64,000 bases of DNA from Bacteroides sp. M10. GTDB lineage: Bacteria > Bacteroidota > Bacteroidia > Bacteroidales > Bacteroidaceae. The position numbers and the translations under genes were made by a program. The stretch is taken from positions 702,501 through 766,500 of the forward strand of contig NZ_CP060488.1 in assembly GCF_014334015.1 (NCBI RefSeq), written 5' to 3'. The notes under the pieces were generated by a model. The model searched no databases. It saw nothing but the letters and a program-made list of their open reading frames with translations, and had not been told where the DNA came from. Positions 8,410 through 16,887 of the stretch are shown piece after piece. Numbering within the stretch: position 1 is the first letter of the stretch; every line of letters begins with the position of its first letter.

Positions 8410-9787
8410 AAGCACGCCTCCTGTCGTATTGTTCCTTACCATAGATCATGGTTTCATAAAGCAATCCTGCCAAATGCTTACCGCCACGGAAGTTTATATG
8501 CGTATAATCGTAGTTCGCCATAGAGGGTTTGGCATGGACGAGTTTTGCCATACTGCCCTCTCCGCCCATTGCTTCAAACATATTCCAGAATGCAATGCCG
8601 CTTTCAGCAGCAATGTTCTGCTGATAACGAATCAGATTCTTGACACCGGGCATGGTACGGAGTTCGCCGTTTTCGTTCTTATAATCACGGTCGCCAACGC
8701 TCAATAACAGGATTCCCGCTTGTGGGAAACATTCTTTCAGATGCTCGATAGCTGTAATCAATCCCTTCTGGTAATTATCATAATTGCGTCCCCGTTCGGT
8801 AGCCACATTCAATCCATATTCGAGGATAATCAGGTCGTAAGGACGCTGGCGGTTAAACTGCTTCAACGTTTGTACCGGAATACCGCGCAGGGAAAGACCG
8901 GAACTGCCACGCAACGAAAAGTTATCGAGAATGATTCCTTTCTTTCCATCCATTGCCAAGCCATAGAACAGGGTAGAGTCTGCACGATCTACTGTCCAAC
9001 GGATAGAACCGATGCGTCCATCCACCTGAACTTGTTGCAATCCATCGGAAGGACCTAAAGAGTAATTCTTGTTTTCTCCTTTGTTCACACGGGCAGAAAG
9101 AAGAACGGAATCTTTGTTACAGAAGAAAATGGAGGCACGCTGGCAAGTATCGAGCAGGGAGGCGTATTTATTTTGTCCGCGCAGTTCTACATAAGCTCCG
9201 TTCCGGGGGACGAAATAGTGTCCGGAAATGCCTTGTTTCTTCTTATCGAAATAGACACTGTCTGTTACTGCATGACTGGACCATCCGCCAAATGTATGCC
9301 GTACCGTAGGACGGTAACCGCTTGTCATGGAAGTGATGGTAACAAAACCTACACCGCAACCGCCGAATTGTTTCTGAAGCATTTCGCGCAAGTCGGCTGT
9401 AAATATATCCGCTTCGATAAAGGAATCTCCGAATACGGCAATGCGTACCTGTTTGTCATCAGAGTCAGTGGAAGAGACACGGTTGAGTGCTTCGTAGAAA
9501 GGAGTCATTCCCCGGAGGGTGGAATCGCTATAATCTTCAATGCAAGTCATGCCTGCGCGGCAGGTATCTACAAAAGCCGGTTTTACAACAGGAGGCAAAG
9601 GGATGCTGTCCGAATCAGCTGCAGCAGTCTCCGATTCGGGGTAACGAAGATCGCTCAAAAGGTCTACCCGCCTCATCGTGTGTCCGTCAATAGTCAATAC
9701 CGGAAGCCAATGAAGCCCGAGTAAGGCTGCAAATACAGTCAGTACGAACCACAACGAATATTTCAAATAATTCTTTATTATCTCCAT
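8396..9787 (-). CDS. membrane-anchored SGNH-like protein of the O-acetylation cluster
   Basis: A 463-residue protein with one N-terminal membrane segment (NYLKYSLWFVLTVFAALLG) and a large periplasmic part. It has the nucleophile block FGDSF (Ser about 122), an LEYGLN block and a C-terminal DYTHINF containing the likely catalytic His. It resembles the second SGNH protein beside MBOAT genes in Bacteroidetes. I chose the ATG at 9787 (MEIIKNYLK); a longer frame to 9835 starts upstream of a promoter-like TATCTTTG at 9813-9820. It is first in the three-gene operon. Whether it is an esterase or transfers acetyl from the MBOAT partner cannot be told from sequence. Confidence 0.82.
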   Translation of the reverse strand: MEIIKNYLKYSLWFVLTVFAALLGLHWLPVLTIDGHTMRRVDLLSDLRYPESETAAADSDSIPLPPVVKPAFVDTCRAGMTCIEDYSDSTLRGMTPFYEALNRVSSTDSDDKQVRIAVFGDSFIEADIFTADLREMLQKQFGGCGVGFVTITSMTSGYRPTVRHTFGGWSSHAVTDSVYFDKKKQGISGHYFVPRNGAYVELRGQNKYASLLDTCQRASIFFCNKDSVLLSARVNKGENKNYSLGPSDGLQQVQVDGRIGSIRWTVDRADSTLFYGLAMDGKKGIILDNFSLRGSSGLSLRGIPVQTLKQFNRQRPYDLIILEYGLNVATERGRNYDNYQKGLITAIEHLKECFPQAGILLLSVGDRDYKNENGELRTMPGVKNLIRYQQNIAAESGIAFWNMFEAMGGEGSMAKLVHAKPSMANYDYTHINFRGGKHLAGLLYETMIYGKEQYDRRRAYEKE

Positions 9788-9839
9788 AATGTTCCTAAAA
9801 TCCAAAACGACCGCAAAGATAGACAAAAGCCACAAAAAG

Positions 9840-9875
9840 AAAGGAGAATCTACATTATTTATTAGATTCTCCTTT
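9840..9875 (-). terminator. strong terminator, probably bidirectional
   Basis: A perfect 13-bp stem (AAAGGAGAATCTA / TAGATTCTCCTTT, 9840-9852 and 9863-9875) with a 10-base loop is flanked by T-runs on both strands. It lies 27 bases past the stop of the efflux operon's last gene. Confidence 0.85.
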
Positions 9876-9902
9876 CCTTTTTATCTATCTACCGGATCGT
9901 TT

Positions 9903-10196
9903 TTAAATGGTCCGTTCAATGTTCCACACAAATGCGCGCAAGCCTAATTGTTGTGTTTCCAAGTCCATTTTATGCAAGGTGTCCAACAACGGATCGACTT
10001 TGCTGTCGTCTACTACTGTCAGGATAGCCGAGCACATACTTGGCCAGGCATGGCTTCCGAAATGCGGATCGCCTGTCTTCGAGCCACGTCCCTGTACTTT
10101 TTCGAGGTAGGTAAAACCACGACAACCCAAACGGTCGAGCAATGCCATGATTCGTTCGTAATAAGCCTGGTCGAATGTTATCAATACTGATTTCAT
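9903..10196 (-). CDS. PG0541-family transporter-associated protein
   Basis: A 97-residue cytoplasmic protein with a ferredoxin-like, PII-like look: an MKSVLITFDQAYYERIMALL start, a central GRGSKTGDPHFGSHAWP segment, and a C-terminal LRAFVWNIE strand. The family is named after Porphyromonas gingivalis PG0541 and is found beside RND efflux genes in Bacteroidetes. Its biochemical role is not established. By analogy with PII-like proteins it could sense a ligand and modulate the pump, but that is inference. The gene starts 12 bases after the RND pump stop codon and is the last gene of the operon, followed by a strong terminator. Confidence 0.8.
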   Translation of the reverse strand: MKSVLITFDQAYYERIMALLDRLGCRGFTYLEKVQGRGSKTGDPHFGSHAWPSMCSAILTVVDDSKVDPLLDTLHKMDLETQQLGLRAFVWNIERTI

Positions 10197-10208
10197 ATTT
10201 CTTTTCTA

Positions 10209-13200
10209 TTATTTCTTTATAATGCTGTCTTTATTCTCCTGGAAGTAAACATCCAATTCACGTTGACGACGAAGTTTACGACGACGGTTCTTGATTCCTG
10301 TTCCTGCAAATACACAGTATAAAGTAGGAATCAAAATCAATGTCAACACGGTAGATATTGTCAGACCACCAATGACGGCAATCGCCATCGGACTCCACAT
10401 TTCAGAACCCTGACCACCACCGATAGCCATCGGAATCATACCGAGAACTGTGGTAGCCGTAGTCATTAATACGGGGCGAAGACGGCTCTTACCTGCTGTT
10501 ACCACAGAGTTCAGCACTGCGAGTCCACGCTCTCGACAGAGGGTGATGTAGTCGATAAGTACGATACCATTCTTCACCACAATACCAATCAACATGATTC
10601 CTCCCAACAAACTCATGACGCTCAATGTGCTGTTTGTGAAGAATAGTGCCATCAAAACACCGCTAAATGCAAACGGCAGGGAGAACATGATAATGAACGG
10701 ATAAGTCAGTGACTCGAACTGTGCTGCCATCACGATAAATACGAGAATGACAATCAGGATGGCAAGTGTTCCCAAATCGCGGAATGAATCCTGCTGGTCT
10801 TCGTACGAACCGGAAATCTGGATAGTGACTTCTCCCGGAAGATCCATTTTATCTATCACCTTATTTCCGGCAGCCACTACGTCGCCCAGCGGAGCTCCGG
10901 AGATTACAGCGGAAACGGTCACGATACGTTCACGGTCTTTACGTTCGATGGTAGGAGGTGCAAAACGTTCGACTACCTTTCCGACATCTTTCACACGAAC
11001 GGATTGTCCTTGTGCATTATAAATGAGGATATTTTCCAGACTTTCCAGACTTGTACGGAATTCAGGTGCGTAACGCACTTTGATATCATATTCATCTCCG
11101 TCTTCCCGATATTTAGATGCTACCGCACCATTGACACGGTTGCGCAGGTAGTTACCGGCAGTTGAAAGATTTAAACCATGCATGGCCAGTTTCTCACGGT
11201 CGAAGTCTACCTGATATTCAGGCTGGTAGTCACTACGGCTGATATTTACCTCGGTCACGCCTTTCACTTTCAACAATTCACGTTTCAGGCGGGCTGCCAC
11301 GCTATCGGTTACTGTCATATCGTATCCATAAACCTCAAAGTCGGCACTTGCCTGTGCGGACATACCTGTATTACTACCTCCGAGAATTACTTGCGCCTTA
11401 CTGAATTCGGGATAGGCTTTCAAATCTTCACGCATCTCATCACAGACTGTTTCCAAAGAAACGTTACGATCGCCCGGGTCTACCAAACTGATGTTGAACG
11501 AGATAATATGTGAGCCGTTGTCCTGCATGGATGCCCAGGTGTTATCGGAGTCAGCCTGACCGACTGTATAGTTACAGACTTTCATGATGTCTTTATACTT
11601 CGTCAGCCATTGGTTGGTTAACTTCTGAGATAATTCCTGCGCTATCTCTTTTCGTGTACCGATTGGAAGTTCCAACTGTACGGCAATACGGGCATTATCC
11701 TGTGCCGGGAAGAACTCTGTACCGATACCCTTTGCACACAGCAAACTGATAACGAAGAAAACGATACATCCCACAATCACAATCGGACGATGACGCACAG
11801 CCCAGTTCAACATCTTCGCATACCAGGTATCAAGTCCGTCGAGCGCTTTCTCAATCGGAGTAAAGAAGAGCTTGAACATCTTCGACGGCTTCTTCTGTAA
11901 ACGAAGCAACTGGGAACAGAGCATCGGAGTCAAGGATAGTGCGGCGACCGTAGAAATAAACATGATGGCACACATCATCCAACCCAACTGTTTGAAAAGT
12001 ACACCGGACATACCGCTTACCATCGTCAACGGGAAGAACACGGCAATCATGGTCAGCGTAGAAGCGATTACAGAGATTGCCACCTCATTGGTTCCGTGCA
12101 CGGCTGCCTGTTTCGGATCGGAACCACGCTCGATATGGGTCGTTACATTTTCGAGTACCACAATCGCATCATCCACCACCATACCGATAGCGATAGAAAG
12201 TGACGAAAGCGAGATGATATTAATTGTATTTCCACTAACCGCCAGGTAAATGAACGAGGCAATCAATGAAAGCGGGATGGTGATACAGATAATCAGCGTC
12301 GCACGCCAACGTCCCAGGAAGAGGAACACGACGATGACAACGAAAAGCAAGGCATAAACAACGGTTTCCGTCAAACTGTCGATGGTGTTCAAAATGTTGT
12401 CCGAGGTATCGACAATGACACCAATCTTCACGTCGCTCGGCAGGTTCTTTTGAAGCCTCGGCAGCGCGTCGGCCACTTTCTTGGAGATTTCTACCGAATT
12501 GGCTCCCGACTGTTTCTGAACTACAATCATAGCACCTTGCACACCATTATTATAGGTTTCCTGTGCACGTTCTTCCACGGTATCGACAATACGGGCTACA
12601 TCACGCAAAAAGACATTCGCCCCATTGTGTGTACCCACCACTACATCTGCCAACTGACGGGAATCATCAAACTCACCTTCTACACGCAGTGCATAGGTTT
12701 CGCTACCAATATCGAAGTTACCACCGGGAATGTTCTTGTTCTCGGCTCCGATAATGGAACTGATTGTTTCGATAGTCAGATGATAGGCTTCCAGTTTGTT
12801 AGGATCGCAATATACCTGAATTTCACGTTGCGGCGCACCACTGATAGACACGGTTCCGACTCCCGGAATACGTGCCAGCGGGTTTACCACACGGTCGTCC
12901 AATATCTTATAAAGTGCCGACTGGCTTTCATTGGCCTGTACGGAAAGTAACACAATCGGAATCATGTCCGTACTAAATTTGAAGATGATCGGATTCTCGA
13001 CATCATCGGGAAGCTGTGAGCTTACCATGTCGAGTTTATCGCGCACATCATTGGTCAGCACGTCAATATCGTTACCAAACTCGAACTCCAATGTAATCAA
13101 TGACATATTCTCGGAAGAACGGGAGGTAATATGTTTCAGGTTACTCACCGCATTCAATGTATTTTCGAGCGGACGAGTCACATTATTTTCTATATCCGAG

Positions 13201-13367
13201 GCACTTGCGCCGGGATAAGCGGTCATCACCATGATTGTATTCGTGTCAATGTCCGGATACAAGTCGATAGGTAACTTGGACAAAGAGAAAAGACCAAAAA
13301 TCACTACTGCCAGGAAGCAGAGGGAGGTCATAATCGGTTTCTTAACCGCACCTTCGTATAAACTCAT
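10209..13367 (-). CDS. RND efflux pump inner-membrane subunit (AcrB/HAE1 family)
   Basis: A 1052-residue proton-driven exporter, the normal length for hydrophobe/amphiphile RND pumps. The first membrane segment starts near residue 12 (KPIMTSLCFLAVVIFGLFSL). Two large periplasmic loops and two six-helix bundles follow. The proton-relay aspartates are in TM4 (GMVVDDAIVVLENV). It works with the adaptor lipoprotein and TolC encoded just upstream on the same strand. Substrates (drugs, bile salts, detergents) cannot be deduced. The basic C-terminal tail (NRRRKLRRQREL) is cytoplasmic. The 59-base gap to the adaptor gene and the shared strand indicate one operon. Confidence 0.95.
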   Translation of the reverse strand: MSLYEGAVKKPIMTSLCFLAVVIFGLFSLSKLPIDLYPDIDTNTIMVMTAYPGASASDIENNVTRPLENTLNAVSNLKHITSRSSENMSLITLEFEFGNDIDVLTNDVRDKLDMVSSQLPDDVENPIIFKFSTDMIPIVLLSVQANESQSALYKILDDRVVNPLARIPGVGTVSISGAPQREIQVYCDPNKLEAYHLTIETISSIIGAENKNIPGGNFDIGSETYALRVEGEFDDSRQLADVVVGTHNGANVFLRDVARIVDTVEERAQETYNNGVQGAMIVVQKQSGANSVEISKKVADALPRLQKNLPSDVKIGVIVDTSDNILNTIDSLTETVVYALLFVVIVVFLFLGRWRATLIICITIPLSLIASFIYLAVSGNTINIISLSSLSIAIGMVVDDAIVVLENVTTHIERGSDPKQAAVHGTNEVAISVIASTLTMIAVFFPLTMVSGMSGVLFKQLGWMMCAIMFISTVAALSLTPMLCSQLLRLQKKPSKMFKLFFTPIEKALDGLDTWYAKMLNWAVRHRPIVIVGCIVFFVISLLCAKGIGTEFFPAQDNARIAVQLELPIGTRKEIAQELSQKLTNQWLTKYKDIMKVCNYTVGQADSDNTWASMQDNGSHIISFNISLVDPGDRNVSLETVCDEMREDLKAYPEFSKAQVILGGSNTGMSAQASADFEVYGYDMTVTDSVAARLKRELLKVKGVTEVNISRSDYQPEYQVDFDREKLAMHGLNLSTAGNYLRNRVNGAVASKYREDGDEYDIKVRYAPEFRTSLESLENILIYNAQGQSVRVKDVGKVVERFAPPTIERKDRERIVTVSAVISGAPLGDVVAAGNKVIDKMDLPGEVTIQISGSYEDQQDSFRDLGTLAILIVILVFIVMAAQFESLTYPFIIMFSLPFAFSGVLMALFFTNSTLSVMSLLGGIMLIGIVVKNGIVLIDYITLCRERGLAVLNSVVTAGKSRLRPVLMTTATTVLGMIPMAIGGGQGSEMWSPMAIAVIGGLTISTVLTLILIPTLYCVFAGTGIKNRRRKLRRQRELDVYFQENKDSIIKK

Positions 13368-13426
13368 GTTGTTTTATAAATCTGGTTAATTAATTAAAGC
13401 ATTAGGCGAAAGGTAGTTTGCACCTT

Positions 13427-14452
13427 CTATTTAGAAGAAGCTTCTACCTCTACTTCCATACCGTTCACCAAACGCGACTGTCCGGCAACTACAACCTGTG
13501 AATTATCAGGTACACCGGATTTTAACTCGTACTCTGTACCCATGCGTCTACCTAATTCGACTTTATTATAAGACACTTTGCCGTCTTTATAAACGAATAC
13601 ATAACGGTCGCCTGAACCTGCCTGCTTAACGATTGCCAAATCGGGAACAACAACGTTTTCTGCCGTTCCGAAGTTTAATGTGGCACGGGCAAACATGCCC
13701 GGACGTACGCGCTGGTCTTTATTGTCCAGTCTGATCTCTACCTGGAATGTACGGGTAGTAGCATCTATAGTCGGGTAAATCAGGTTGATGGTTCCTGTAA
13801 AGACTTCATCACCATATACATCGAGCTTCACGTCGACAGGCGTACCTTTCTTCACTTTCGTAAAGTAGGTTTCGGACACATTAATCAGGAGTTTCACGGG
13901 AGTGATCTGCTCTACTACCAGAACCGGTTCTCCACCACTGTACATATCGCCGTTATCATAGTTGCGTGCAGTCACTACACCATTGATAGGGCTTTGCAAA
14001 GAGGTATTCTCCAGCAAATTCTTATAAGCGGTTTTCTTCACATCGAGTTGCATCTTCGAAGCATCCCATTCTGATTTGGACGCACCGCCCACTTTATATA
14101 GTTCGTCGATACGGCTGAACTCTATTTCCTGATTGTCGAGTTGCAGCTTCGTCTGTTTCAGGTTGGCTGCATCCATCTGCACAAGTTTCTGTCCTTTGGA
14201 TACGCGGTCGCCCACTTCTACGAAAATCTGATCGATACGTACGGGAGACGAAGGCGCAATATTATTCTTTACTTCAGCTTCCACCGTTGCTGTGTAATCC
14301 TGTATTTGATCTACGGGGCGGGCTTTTACGTCTGCCAGCTTCACAATAGGCTTTGCGTCCACATGTTCCGCAGCAGCTTTGTCTTTTCCACCTGTACATG
14401 AGCCCATAAACACAGTTAACAGCAGGGCTACCAATTGGATACTTCTTTTCAT
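13427..14452 (-). CDS. RND efflux periplasmic adaptor lipoprotein (membrane fusion protein)
   Basis: A 341-residue AcrA-like adaptor. The signal sequence ends in a lipobox (VFMGSC, Cys about 19), so it is a lipoprotein. The order is as usual: a first barrel-sandwich half (VRIDQIFVEVGDRVSKGQKL), a short alpha-hairpin, the second half (SLQSPINGVVTARNYDNGDMY), a beta-barrel and a membrane-proximal domain. It links the RND pump (10209-13367) to the TolC-type channel (14486-15832), between which it is encoded. A 33-base gap separates it from the TolC gene. Confidence 0.94.
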   Translation of the reverse strand: MKRSIQLVALLLTVFMGSCTGGKDKAAAEHVDAKPIVKLADVKARPVDQIQDYTATVEAEVKNNIAPSSPVRIDQIFVEVGDRVSKGQKLVQMDAANLKQTKLQLDNQEIEFSRIDELYKVGGASKSEWDASKMQLDVKKTAYKNLLENTSLQSPINGVVTARNYDNGDMYSGGEPVLVVEQITPVKLLINVSETYFTKVKKGTPVDVKLDVYGDEVFTGTINLIYPTIDATTRTFQVEIRLDNKDQRVRPGMFARATLNFGTAENVVVPDLAIVKQAGSGDRYVFVYKDGKVSYNKVELGRRMGTEYELKSGVPDNSQVVVAGQSRLVNGMEVEVEASSK

Positions 14453-14485
14453 ATTCCTTACTTGTAATTTTTTAGTTGTCTATCT

Positions 14486-15832
14486 TTATTCTTTTCCCAG
14501 AACCTGATCGAGGTCTGCCTTAGCAACCAGGTAATCGTATATGGACTGATTGTAGGTGAGTTGCGCCTGTGTCAGTGACACTTGGGAACTGTTCAGTTCG
14601 AGCACCGTGCCCTTACCTACATCATAACGTTTTTCGGCAATCACCACCGCTTTCTTTGCCTGCATCACATTTTCCTTGTTGCTGACTACCTGCTCTGTGC
14701 TGGCACTCATATTATTGCGACAACTGACAATCTGCATATTCAACTGTCTTTCCGTATCGATACGATTCCAATCGAGCTGGCGCATCTGTATACGGGCAGA
14801 TTTCACTTTCGTAAAATTGCTTGCCTTATATAAAGGTATGCTGATATTGAACATCAGGCTGGAACTGTTGCTCCAGTTATAATCGAAAAAATTGATATTC
14901 GGATTATACAATGACTGATATTGATAGGAGAAGCTCATGGAAAGAGTCGGCATAAAGTTCGTCTTTAAAGACTTTACATTCTTTTCGAGCAACTTCATGT
15001 TCAAGTCCAACTGCTTCATAGTGGTATTGTTGTTCAGATTCACATTCTCTTCTTTCAACTGATTGGCAAACATGGTCGTCTCATAGTTGGTCAGATTATC
15101 ATTAATCTTTATCTCCACATCGGCAGTGATGCCCATCAGAACTTTCAACTGTAACTTAGCCAAAGTCACCGCATTGGCTGCCGCAATCAGGTTCGGCTTA
15201 ATGCTGCGCATCTGTACTTCCGCACTGATCTTGTCATATTCGCTCACAGTTCCCTGCTGATATTTGGCATTCACTACATTGTAATTATCTTCTGCCAGTT
15301 TATAGCTGCCTTGAAGCACTTCATAGCTATCCTGTGCAAGCATCAACTGATAATAAGCCTTGCTTACCTGATTCACCAGATCCAGTTTGGAAGCACGTGA
15401 CTTCTCTACTGCCAGTTCAATGTCCGTCTTTGTCATCGACATAGCACGGTAAACACCCGGCACAAAGAGTGGCAGGTTAATACTCAACCCGGCATTGGCG
15501 GTGTTCGAACCGTCTTGCCCCATCTTGAACGACATATCGTTCAATTTCATTTCAGCCGCTTTAATTGTATGGTCTAAGGAACCGGCAATGCTGGCCTCCG
15601 GCAACAGACTTTGCCAGGCTTCCTTGCTGGCAACTTTCTTTAAGGCGATTTCTTCCGCTGCCACTTTCATTGTCGGATTCTCATCCAATGCAATTTCCAA
15701 GGCTTTGTCTAAGGTTAAGGTTAGGGTATTCTTCTCCGTCTGCGTGTCCTGCGCCTTTGCAAAACCAAATGCACAGAATGCCACAGCTACCAGAAGGATC
15801 TTCCGACCTGTCAATCTTTTCATCTTGTTCAT
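14486..15832 (-). CDS. TolC-family outer membrane efflux protein
   Basis: A 448-residue outer-membrane channel precursor with a signal peptide (KILLVAVAFCAFGFAKAQ). The two repeated TolC/OEP domains are rich in coiled helix: the first around EIALKKVASKEAWQSLLPEA and the second around LLEKNVKSLKTNFMPTLSMS. Proline-containing turn motifs typical of the family are present. It is the first structural gene of the efflux operon, 55 bases after the TetR gene. Length fits the family (420-490). Confidence 0.94.
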   Translation of the reverse strand: MNKMKRLTGRKILLVAVAFCAFGFAKAQDTQTEKNTLTLTLDKALEIALDENPTMKVAAEEIALKKVASKEAWQSLLPEASIAGSLDHTIKAAEMKLNDMSFKMGQDGSNTANAGLSINLPLFVPGVYRAMSMTKTDIELAVEKSRASKLDLVNQVSKAYYQLMLAQDSYEVLQGSYKLAEDNYNVVNAKYQQGTVSEYDKISAEVQMRSIKPNLIAAANAVTLAKLQLKVLMGITADVEIKINDNLTNYETTMFANQLKEENVNLNNNTTMKQLDLNMKLLEKNVKSLKTNFMPTLSMSFSYQYQSLYNPNINFFDYNWSNSSSLMFNISIPLYKASNFTKVKSARIQMRQLDWNRIDTERQLNMQIVSCRNNMSASTEQVVSNKENVMQAKKAVVIAEKRYDVGKGTVLELNSSQVSLTQAQLTYNQSIYDYLVAKADLDQVLGKE

Positions 15833-15887
15833 AAACTGAATTTCTAATTTAATCTTAATTGTTTGTCAATAGAACCTCACTTTTACT

Positions 15888-16538
15888 CTAGTCTTCGATG
15901 CGGTTCTTGCGATATTCTTGTATAAAGTCTTCCAGTACCCTTGCTCCTTTTTCGGTGGAGATGCCGCGTATATAAGTAAACATGATGGATTCGTACACTT
16001 CAATGAAAGGGTATTCATTACAGATGTCCGTATTCAAAAGCACATCAAATTGCTCACGTACCAGCAAATTGACAATAGCGAAGTTTACATCCGAACGAAA
16101 GATGCCCTGCTCTACTCCTGTTTTGAAGAAGGACATGGTTTTCATCGAATCGCTGTCCTGCCGATTCTTCATCATCTCATATACTTTGGGATATTTCTTA
16201 ATGTCTTCAAAAAAGCGTTTGTTCGTCTGATGAAACATCTCAATGCTTTTCTGAAAGACTGCAAGTATCACTTCCAACACATTGTGCGACTGTTCAAAGA
16301 CTTTCTGCAAATACTTGTCTCTGTCTGCCTGTGCCTTCAGTATGCATTCTTTCAACAACGATTCTTTATCCGAAAAGACTTCGTAGAGCGTACGTTTGGA
16401 AATTCCTAATGCTGCTGCAATGTCATCCATTGTAATACTCTTGATGCCTTTTGAAGTAAAAGCTTCTGTTGCCGCCGTTATGATCCGTTCTCTTAACTCT
16501 ACCCGTTGGGAAGCGTCCTTTCCATGCTCTGTCATCAT
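15888..16538 (-). CDS. TetR/AcrR-family transcriptional regulator
   Basis: About 216 residues. The N-terminal helix-turn-helix is clear: RERIITAATEAFTSKGIKS followed by ITMDDIAAALGISKRTLYEV. The ligand-binding half is variable. It precedes tolC on the same strand, so it probably represses its own operon and is released by a pump substrate, as for AcrR; this is inference. I prefer the ATG at 16538 (MMTEHG), because the DNA-binding domain then starts as in relatives. An ATG at 16583 (MKRKRK) is possible. The open frame to 16676 cannot be used, because a promoter lies at 16603-16632. Confidence 0.88.
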   Translation of the reverse strand: MMTEHGKDASQRVELRERIITAATEAFTSKGIKSITMDDIAAALGISKRTLYEVFSDKESLLKECILKAQADRDKYLQKVFEQSHNVLEVILAVFQKSIEMFHQTNKRFFEDIKKYPKVYEMMKNRQDSDSMKTMSFFKTGVEQGIFRSDVNFAIVNLLVREQFDVLLNTDICNEYPFIEVYESIMFTYIRGISTEKGARVLEDFIQEYRKNRIED

Positions 16539-16602
16539 CCGTTTTTCTATTTTATTAAAATGCAGTTTTCGTTTTCTCTTCATTTCCAAAGGAAAAACGG
16601 AA

Positions 16603-16632
16603 CAAAGATATACAGAAAACTCAATTAACAAA
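16603..16632 (-). promoter_or_regulatory. promoter of the tetR-efflux operon
   Basis: TTTG (16629-16632), an 18-base spacer and TATCTTTG (16603-16610) on the minus strand. The spacer is one base shorter than the usual 19-21. This promoter helps decide the start of the TetR gene. Confidence 0.6.
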
Positions 16633-16887
16633 TTAAGTTTCCAGCTATTTATAGTCCATTTGGGATTTATTATCATTCAATAGAGTGAAATGAAAACAAG
16701 TGTTAATAGGAAATTTGGAACAAACACAGAAGAAAGGTAAAAGGAGGGAATATAGGAAGTAAAGTTTTATCGTTTATAGAAGAGAGGAGAGCCAATAAAT
16801 GCCGGATAAATATCGATAAGAATCGACACTTACCCGGCAATAACAGTCACCATTATTAACGAAAAGCGAAAAAGGGTCAATTTATTG
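16611..16887. other. gap between hutH and the efflux operon
   Basis: No gene is seen. Apart from the promoter just described, it holds a 9-bp stem with one mismatch (16801-16809 with 16830-16838), listed as a candidate terminator of the hut operon. Confidence 0.5.
16801..16838 (-). terminator. candidate terminator after hutH
   Basis: GCCGGATAA pairs with TTACCCGGC with one mismatch. The loop of 20 bases has its own CGAT/ATCG pairing. It lies 50 bases past the hutH stop. There is no strong U-run, so the call is tentative. Confidence 0.4.

Noticed and set aside
7576..8707. Plus-strand frames of 229 and 179 codons opposite the SGNH genes
   Set aside because: They are antisense shadows of two well-supported genes with SGNH motifs, and their products show no recognisable domain.
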